Shown: piece by piece, positions 57,301-64,000 of the stretch | How positions within the stretch are numbered: position 1 is the first letter of the stretch | Layout of the letters: the number at the start of each line of letters is the position of its first letter | Assembly: GCA_034509755.1 (NCBI GenBank) | Contig: CM067541.1 | Location: forward strand, 3,522,001 to 3,586,000 | Direction: 5' to 3' | Source: Anisodus tanguticus | Taxonomy: Eukaryota > Streptophyta > Magnoliopsida > Solanales > Solanaceae | DNA: 64,000 nucleotides | Notes under the pieces: generated by a model | What the model was told of the DNA's origin: nothing | Seen by the model: only the letters and a program-made list of their open reading frames with translations | The model's database searches: none | Translations under genes and position numbers: made by a program

Positions 57301-57760
57301 CAACTACCAACTTAATCGCCATTATCATGTCATTGACCATCCTAATCTCTACCACCTGATCTCTTAGCTCGTTGTCTACTAAAATGCCTATCTCATTCCT
57401 ATACCTCGACCTACCCGAGAACCATAACTTATACCCGTCCACATCCTTAGCCTTAGGTCCTACCCACTTGGGCTCCTGGACACATGCTATATTAGTCCTT
57501 CTCTTCTTAAGAATCTTAACTAGCTCTATGGACTTCCCTGTTAAAGTCCCAATGTTCCAAGACCCTATTCTCAACCTAGCATCTCCCTTACCCCACTTAC
57601 CCTCCTTAACCCTCGCCGTCCCCGATCGAGAAACTCTTCCCCTAAACAAGACTCCTTTAGAGACTACATTATTGTGAATGCTATTGTGTTTTGTTGTATG
57701 AGAGGGAGTTTTCAATTTATAGAGGTCTAAAATCTTTTCGTCCAAGAAGACGTTAGCCAA
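54380..57760 (-). mobile_element. Near-full-length RTE-clade LINE
   Basis: On the minus strand it encodes an apurinic endonuclease then a reverse transcriptase without LTRs, in about 3.4 kb, the usual RTE size. Its 3' tail (54380-54480, GTGAGGTCTGGGGAGGGTAG) is shared with fragments at 16757 and 46218. It has inserted into, and now terminates, the third Copia element. The 5' end is placed only approximately, near 57700-57800. Confidence 0.85.
54819..57720 (-). pseudogene. RTE LINE endonuclease-reverse transcriptase, frame-broken
   Basis: Segments in order: endonuclease N-part (about 57690-57170; RIGSWNIGTLTGKSIELVKI, QEPKWVG, NSYTPQTG), endonuclease C-part (57119-56750, RSSVAKTHIDFLLLR), linker and RT N-part (56665-56024, MGRATGSDEIPMEFWK), RT core (55931-55575, ISKNQFGFIPERSTIEAIHL, GVAPGVSP), catalytic region (55519-55331, FTYDIILID in place of FADDIVLID, so one catalytic Asp of the usual DD pair is changed), and C-terminal RTE domain (55217-54819, MLYGVECWPVKTSHIQNMKF, RLRWFGHVQRR). 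At least four frame changes make it inactive. Confidence 0.88.
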
Positions 57761-58719
57761 ATATGGAAGATTTTTTATTTTCTTTTGGAAAAAATATACC
57801 AATAATGATAATATTGTCTTTCCTTAAAAAGAAAAGTAAAATTAATATACAATAAGAAAATCAGACAAAAAACCCAAACACTTCACTTGAGAGTTTAGTC
57901 ATATTTAATATGCATGCTAAGTTATCTTGATAAAGGTTACGCTCGATCAGAGATAATTGGGTCCCGGTCATTTAGTCTTAGGATTTGGATCGTGATACCT
58001 TATCGCCAGCTTCTCTTTATTTGCTTTTTATCACTATTTCTACTAGCTAGTGACTACAAAGAAAAGAACGGTTTACAAGTTACATTAATTGAAGCCTAGC
58101 TGATCTTCTTTTATGATAGTTATATTAAAGTTTTACTTTTAATAAAGGAGCTGCAGTTCTTTGACTTCATTAAGAATCAAATAATTATCTTCAACTTTCC
58201 AAAAGTATATGGAAATAGCCAATATTTAAGCATGACATACGTTTTTGGAGTTAAGAATTAAAGTAAAAGGTTATTTGAAAAAGAAGCTTTGCTTTTGGAA
58301 TTAAAGAGGAAAATGCTTTTGGAGTTGCTAAGAAAATTACGAAAAGAAAAACAGTTGCCTTCATGGAATACAGAAAAGATAGATAGATGTCAGCATTTAT
58401 TAATGCGTATACGCGCGTGCATATGCATAGACCATAGTTGAATACGCAGTTTAACCTCTTTATAACGGTGTTATTTGTCTGGATATGTTTTGACAACTCT
58501 AATGAAATACCGTTATAAAGACATATTGTATAATATAACATAGAAATTGATTTTAAAAAAAAATTGAGTATTATAATAAAATATTATTATAGAAGATGAT
58601 TGTTATAGAAAATTCTATTATATATTTTGTAATGTATATACAGTTGGAGTTTCAGCCCAATGTTATATAAGAGCCTCTTACGGAAATTCAAGGTATAGTA
58701 ATTACATACAAAGACAATA
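57761..58719. other. AT-rich spacer, nothing recognised
   Basis: No recognisable gene or repeat. The third Copia does not resume here, so its 3' part was lost at or after LINE insertion. Confidence 0.5.
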
Positions 58720-58982
58720 TTTTCTCTGTCCCATTTTAACAGTCACTTTAGTTTTACGCCCTTTAAAAAATAATAAATACAGGGTATAATTTATTAAATT
58801 ATCACTATTTATTAGAGTAGATGTTTCTTGAGAATTGAATATTACTAAGAAGAAGTAGTTTTTTTAATATAAGGGTATAGTTGAAAGTAATAGTATTAGT
58901 TTTTGTCTTGAATTTCTAACACGATAATTTTTTGAGATAATTTTTTTTTGCTTAAACAATAGTTAAAATGAGATGGAGGAAG
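58720..58982. mobile_element. Stowaway-type MITE
   Basis: Starts TTTCTCTGTCCCATTTTAAC after TA (58718-58719) and ends GTTAAAATGAGATGGAGGAA then G before TA (58983-58984). 263 bp, inverted-repeat ends, non-coding. It lies about 40 bp from the next Stowaway. Confidence 0.8.
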
Positions 58983-59022
58983 TATATGGTCTGATTTTTC
59001 CAAGATTCACTCTATAACAATA

Positions 59023-59845
59023 CTTCCTCCGTCCCATAATAAGTGTTACCTTAGCTAAAAAAAAATTAAACCATAATAAGTGTTACCTTAGGAAACCAAG
59101 TAGGGATGGCAGGTGGGTACAATTTTGTGGATTCCGCACCGCACCCGCCCCAGTTGGGGAGGGTATGAGTATAACTTTGGTGGGTAGTAGGCGGGTATGA
59201 GTATAAATTTGGCAGGTAGTAGACGGGTATGGGTAGGTGGTGGATTTACAGTTATATCCGCCTCATACCAGTCTGCCCCGCCCCGCATCCAACCGGCCTC
59301 CGCAAAGTCACCCGGCCGCCTTGTACCCGCCAACTATAATTTTATTTGTACAACTTTATATTTATCTAAAGTCCAAATAATTTGGTACACATAATTTTAG
59401 AAGCCCAATAATAATGAATTTTGAGGATATCCACTTGGGTGGTGGAGCGAGTGTGGATTTAGGAATATACCCGCCACCCGTGGCGGGTAAGTGACGGGTA
59501 TAAAATTTGCTTGCGGATACAGGTGCGGGGGAGGGGTACCCGCACCCGCCCCGCCCAATTGCCATCCCTAAAACCAAGATATAAATTGACTAGTTTTTTC
59601 CTATTTTACCCTCGACAAAACTGACACGTTGAAGTAACATCTAAATGATGATTGGAAAAATCACATAGTAACTTGTTATTGTTGGATTTCCAACATCAAA
59701 TGTTTACTACTTGTGCATGCTCTAATCAAGAGAAAAATAATTTATTTTTATTATATAGAGGTAATTTGATAAACTTTATATTATATTATTAATTTTTTAA
59801 TGTGTATTTTTTGTTAAAGTAACACTTATTATGGGACGGAGAAAA
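59023..59845. mobile_element. Stowaway MITE interrupted by a hAT MITE
   Basis: Left end CTTCCTCCGTCCCATAATAA and right end GTAACACTTATTATGGGACG then GAGAAAA are inverted complements flanked by TA (59021-59022, 59846-59847). Removing the hAT at 59101-59570 and one 8-bp duplicate leaves an element of about 345 bp. The ATAATAAGTGTTACCTTA motif is doubled at the left. Confidence 0.88.
59101..59570. mobile_element. hAT MITE with perfect 8-bp target duplication
   Basis: Starts TAGGGATGGCA and ends TTGCCATCCCTA, flanked by AAACCAAG at 59093-59100 and 59571-59578. 470 bp, with subterminal CGGGTA/ACCCGC motifs in both orientations, no coding capacity. It is inserted in the Stowaway MITE at 59023-59845. 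Confidence 0.93.
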
Positions 59846-59847
59846 TA

Positions 59848-60472
59848 TTAAATTTATATAGTATGTACTTTTTATCTTGAGAGTTAATTAAAGCAGAGTT
59901 GTGGTGTGCAATGGGGATGGTGTGCAATGGGGATGTCATTTTCTTGAATAAGTTGCTTAGACGTGGGCAAGTATAGCCATAGGTACCTTACTAGTTGACA
60001 ACAAGGGTCGGGGCTGCCTCACAATTGTCTTTCTTTCTTTGCTGACTTTTAGGGCCATATCGTTGTAAAATGTAAATAAAGTTATAAAGGTAATCATCAT
60101 TATCTTAAAATCACAAAGTTAATAATTATCACTCAATTATTTCCTTTCCAGGAGAACAAGACAAAACTCCTTTTGAGAGATTTCATTACACTACTTATAT
60201 AGGAACGTGTAATGGGAGAGGTTGTGCGAGTTGATAGATGAGCATGCATATGGAAATTAAGTTAGTATCTATTTACGATATAAACAATTTTTTAAGTTAG
60301 TATATATTTACGATATAAAGAATTTTTATATTATTGATATAACAAACTAGTCATCGCAAGTTATTAGTAATTCTATGTTATAGGTAATTACATCAGGTTG
60401 AAATATATAAGATCAATTTTGTCCTGAACAACAATTTAATCTAGCAGCACTCGTCGCATATTTGTTACATCA
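59848..60472. other. AT-rich spacer, nothing recognised
   Basis: Contains small direct repeats (GCAATGGGGATG at about 59909 and 59922; AGTTAGTATxTATTTACGAT at about 60261 and 60296). No gene is seen. Confidence 0.5.
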
Positions 60473-60714
60473 TGTGTTAAAATATAGACAGATACGAGAA
60501 TTTGTAGGAGACAAGAATAATGAGAGAATTCTTTATGTTTTTTATTCATCATAATGACATCCTTATATACAAGTAAGTCACCTCTTTAATCAAGTCTAAT
60601 AATCAAGTCTAATAAGGTAATTTTATTCTAATAGGACTCCCTATCCTATTTTACCTTGATTACAATTGTACCATAAATAGACTAAAACTACAAGAATTAG
60701 ACTACAATAGGGTC

Positions 60715-60745
<31 letters not shown>
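60473..60745 (-). repeat. 3' LTR of the fourth Copia
   Basis: Sequence following the polypurine tract on the minus strand, ending TTTTAACA(CA) near 60473. A (TA)n run (60719-60748) lies at its start, so the first base is uncertain. It contains the transcript-like segment CTTGTATATAAGGATGTC. Confidence 0.65.
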
Positions 60746-60750
<5 letters not shown>

Positions 60751-60759
60751 CCCTCCCCT

Positions 60760-63700
60760 CAAGTTGGAGCATGAGGGTCTTGAATGTCCAACTTGCCAAG
60801 TAAATGTTAGTGCTGCGATTTTCCAAAGCTTTTGTAAGCACATCTGCCAATTATTCGCTGGTTGACACATGACTGGAGAATATTATACCAGATTTGAGTG
60901 CATCCTAGATATAGTGACAGTCCACTTCTATGTGTTTAGTCCGTTCACAAAACACCGAATTTCGTGCAATGCACAAAGCTGCTTGACTGTCAAAGTAAAT
61001 TTTTACTAGAAACTTGATTTTCAACACCCAAACTATGCAAAATTCTCTTTTATCATTTCAATTCACAGACAGTCATTACCATCGATCGGTATTCAACCTC
61101 CGCTGATGAGCGGGATACAATATGTTGCTTCTTGATTCTATGACAAGGGTGAATTCCTGAGGAAGATAAACCAACCGGTAAGTGATTTCCGAGTAAACGG
61201 GCATCCGTCATAGTTTGAATCACACCATCCATACAACTGGAGATCACAATATTTTCTCATCACTATGTTTTGTCTTGAGTTCTTCTTCAAGTAACGTACC
61301 ACATGGAGAGCCGCATTCCAGTGTACTTCCTTCCCTTGTTGCATGAATTGGGACAGAATATGTATGCAATATGACAACTCGGGTCGTGTAAAACTAAGGT
61401 ATATCAATTGGCCGATCAAACGCTAGTATGGTTCTAAATCATCCAAATTGACTCCTCCGGCCAAGGCCAAACCATAATTCTGTTCCATGGGAGTATTGAT
61501 TGGCTTAGCTCCCAATAAACCAGACTCAGAGATTATATCCAAGGCATACTTCCATTGACAGAGAAATCACCTAATTGGTTCGCGTGCAACTTCAACTCCC
61601 AGAAAATACTTCAGAGGGCCCAAATCCTTTATGTGAAAATTGGTGCGGAGTAGTCTTTGAATCATTCAATTGAACTATGATAATTTCCAGAGATAATTAA
61701 GTCATCCACATGGACTAAGACGTTAAGTTGCATACCTCATCGGTGCATAGTCAAGAGAGAATAATCCGAATGCTACTTTTTAAACTCATATTTCATTAAA
61801 GCACTTGACAATTTCGCAAAACAATACCTTTGAGCTTGCTTCAAACCATACAAAGATTTTTGGAGTCGACATACTTGCCTCGAATTAGTAACACAGAATC
61901 CCGGTGTCAATTTCATATAAACTTCTTCTATAAGATCATCGTGTAAGATAACATTATGCACATTCATCTGATGCAACTCCCAATCTCACGCAGTTGCAAC
62001 AACCATGAAGGTCCGAACAGTTACTACCTTAGCAACAAAAGTAAAAAGTTTTGTTGTAGTCAATTTTTTTCCTCCTGTTTATTTCCGTAGATGACCAAAT
62101 GAGTTATATATCACTCGATTGTGCCGTCAGAGTTGTACTTGATTTTGTACACCCATCTGCATCCTAGTGCTTTCTTCTCCAGTGGCAAAATTTCAAGTGT
62201 TCATGTTCCATTATCCTCTAACGATTAGATCTCTTGTTGCATGACTATTATTTAACGTTCCTTTTTCATTGCCTCTGAGAAATATTTTGGCTCGGTTCCT
62301 GTGGTGATTGCTACAAGGAAGATATGGCGTTGTGAGAAAAAATTATCACATGATATATAGTTAGCTAAAGGATTAGGGATACCTGAGGATTGCTGAGGAT
62401 CGGGCGGACGAGTTGATAGACTTTATTTCCGAATAGTTCAGCGACGTAGTCGCATAACCATATCACTTCATGCTTTTGCCATTTCCCTCGACCCAGTTGT
62501 TCGTCCGGGTATATTTTATTGGTCCGGATACCTTCTGACAGTGCTTCCTCCGTGTTTTCTCTATCCAGACCTGCCTTTGTCCAATATAAATTTAGTTGAT
62601 TCATAGATTCGGTATACGGTGTCCGTACTCCGTTCATCTGAGTTTCGTTCGTACCTATATTATTTGTCCTGTCTTTTTTGAAGTTATGTTGGTTTCTTTC
62701 TCCCTCCATTTCGTCTATGTTAATGCAGTTTTGTTTCAGAGATTCTCCTCCGTCTGGTATCACTTCTATGTTGTCGGTCAAATTACCCAATCTTACAGAG
62801 AAAGGAAACTTAGTCTCGTAGAAATTCACATCTCTTGAGACCAAATATTCATCGTTTTCTGAGTCATACAATCTCAAACCCTTCTTTCCGTAGGATTATC
62901 CCAAGAAGACACACCTACGACTCCCTCTCTCAAACTCATCCCTCGTTCCTTTTGAGTGTGCATATCATAATGGACCTTTCACCCTTAAGTGATCATACCA
63001 AGGCGCCTCACATACAAAATTTCATAGGGAGGTTTTTTCCATTCAAAATCGAAGACGGCGTTCTATTGATTAAATACCCTGTTGTCAAACACATTCCCTC
63101 AAGAATTAAATCGGAAGATGACCTTGAAGTCTCAATGCTCACGCCATATTAAGAATGTGGCGGTGTATTCTTTTTACTCTTCCATTTTGTTGAGGTGTCC
63201 CTGTGCAAGATGTTTGAAACATAATTTCATATTCGAAGAAGTAAGTCTTCATACATGTGAACTCAGTTCCATTAACACTTCTAACTATCTTCACCGTTTT
63301 TCTAAACTGCCTCTCCACTAAAGTCAAGAAAGTCTTTAAGGTTTGAGTATTAACTAAGAGAAAAATCCACACGGCTCGCGAACGGTCATCCACAATAGTC
63401 AAAATATATGAAGAACCACAAGAAGAAGGGTTTTATATGGTCCCTATAAATCACAATGAATCATCTCAAAAGTCTCTGAAGCTGTATTACTTCTCATTTG
63501 CTTTGCTTGTTGGAATACATCACATTCTGTATCTAATCTATTACCTCTCTCATTTAAGCCTAATACAGTAATAGACTTTGTTACTTGTGTGGAATGATGA
63601 CCTAATCGTTTGTGCCAAAGATCAAACTGATCAACTGTATTTGCCTTCATAGCCCATATTAGCAGCACATTTCGGAAATAGTAAAGTCCACTTCGACGCT

Positions 63701-64000
63701 CACCCTTTCCAATTAGATTTCTCATGGTGGGGTTCAATATAGCATATATAATTTTGTTAAATGTCACATCACAATCTAAATAATCAACTAGTTGTGCTAT
63801 GGAATTTAAATTGCATGTCAAATCTAGAACATAAAGGACATTCTTCAACCATATCATATCATTCAGCATGGTTGTTCCTTTTTAGTAGCCATCGAGCTAC
63901 TTCCATCCGGAAGAGCAATAAAACACTTAGGAATGTCTCGTATATTGCTCAATCCTTCAGATTACTTGTCACATAATTGGTAGCTCCAGATTGGAGGCTA
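60760..64000 (-). pseudogene. Fourth Copia pol, degraded
   Basis: Gag-pre-integrase at 63869-63444 (FDLWHKRLGHHSTQVTKSI), integrase core at 63402-63139 (TIVDDRSRAVWIFL, GTPQQNGRVKRIHRHIL), late-integrase and linker at 62877-62365, RT fragments at about 62200-61773 (MHQMNVHNVILHDDLIEEVY, QKSLYGLKQAQRYC) and 61419-61138 (RPELSYCIHILSQFM), and RNase H at 61247-61053 (SRSSAEVEYRSM), ending LADVLTKAL near 60830. Several nonsense and frameshift lesions. Confidence 0.85.

Larger units (their letters stand above)
60473..64000 (-). mobile_element. Fourth Ty1-Copia element, minus strand, runs off the window
   Basis: 3' LTR at about 60473-60745, a G-rich polypurine tract (GAGGGGAGGGGG on the minus strand, about 60750-60761), then RNase H, RT, integrase and gag-pre-integrase reading leftwards from the window end. 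The 5' part, including gag and the 5' LTR, lies beyond 64000. Confidence 0.85.

Overview
The window looks like nuclear DNA of a flowering plant, most likely a member of the nightshade family (Solanaceae). Evidence: intron-split genes with GT/AG borders, AT-rich spacers, dense nested LTR retrotransposons, RTE-type LINEs and Stowaway/hAT MITEs, a plant nuclear tRNA-His, and host proteins that from memory most resemble solanaceous endo-beta-mannanases and RD26/JA2-type NAC factors. The species cannot be fixed from sequence alone.

Only two protein-coding host genes appear intact. A five-exon secreted GH5 endo-beta-mannanase lies on the minus strand (7573-9593). A three-exon stress-type NAC transcription factor lies on the plus strand (44890-47727), with ACGT-core/ABRE motifs and a TATA box upstream. 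A tRNA-His(GTG) gene lies at 16177-16248 (minus). A half-size ABCG transporter gene (17049-22135) keeps its exon layout but has several frameshifts and a premature stop, so it is a pseudogene.

Layout: 1-534 is the end of a non-autonomous hAT element whose sister copy is at 11676-12837. 2464-5848 is a decayed partial duplicate of the mannanase gene split by a truncated Copia element. 7.1-9.7 kb is the mannanase gene. 9.7-16.8 kb is spacer filled with MITEs, tandem repeats, a gypsy-like repeat holding the hAT, and the tRNA. 17-22.1 kb is the ABCG pseudogene; its first intron carries a large inverted repeat of two GeBP/storekeeper-like gene fragments. 22.9-23.8 kb is a hAT element containing a SINE. 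25.9-38.5 kb is an old Copia element with a second, almost complete Copia element inserted in its leader, both with perfect 5-bp target duplications. 41.7-43.9 kb and 50.3-52.2 kb are two solo LTRs of one family. 44.6-48.2 kb is the NAC gene. 48.6-54.4 kb is a third Copia, interrupted by the second solo LTR and cut by a minus-strand RTE LINE (54.4-57.8 kb). 58.7-59.8 kb holds Stowaway MITEs, one broken by a hAT MITE. 60.5-64 kb is a fourth Copia (minus) running off the window.

The most unusual observations are two. The inner Copia (26488-33769) lacks a recognisable tRNA primer-binding site; instead, the sequence just after its 5' LTR is a perfect 14-nt reverse complement of a stretch inside its own LTR, which suggests self-priming of reverse transcription. 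The GeBP-like inverted repeat in the ABCG intron could make a long hairpin RNA.
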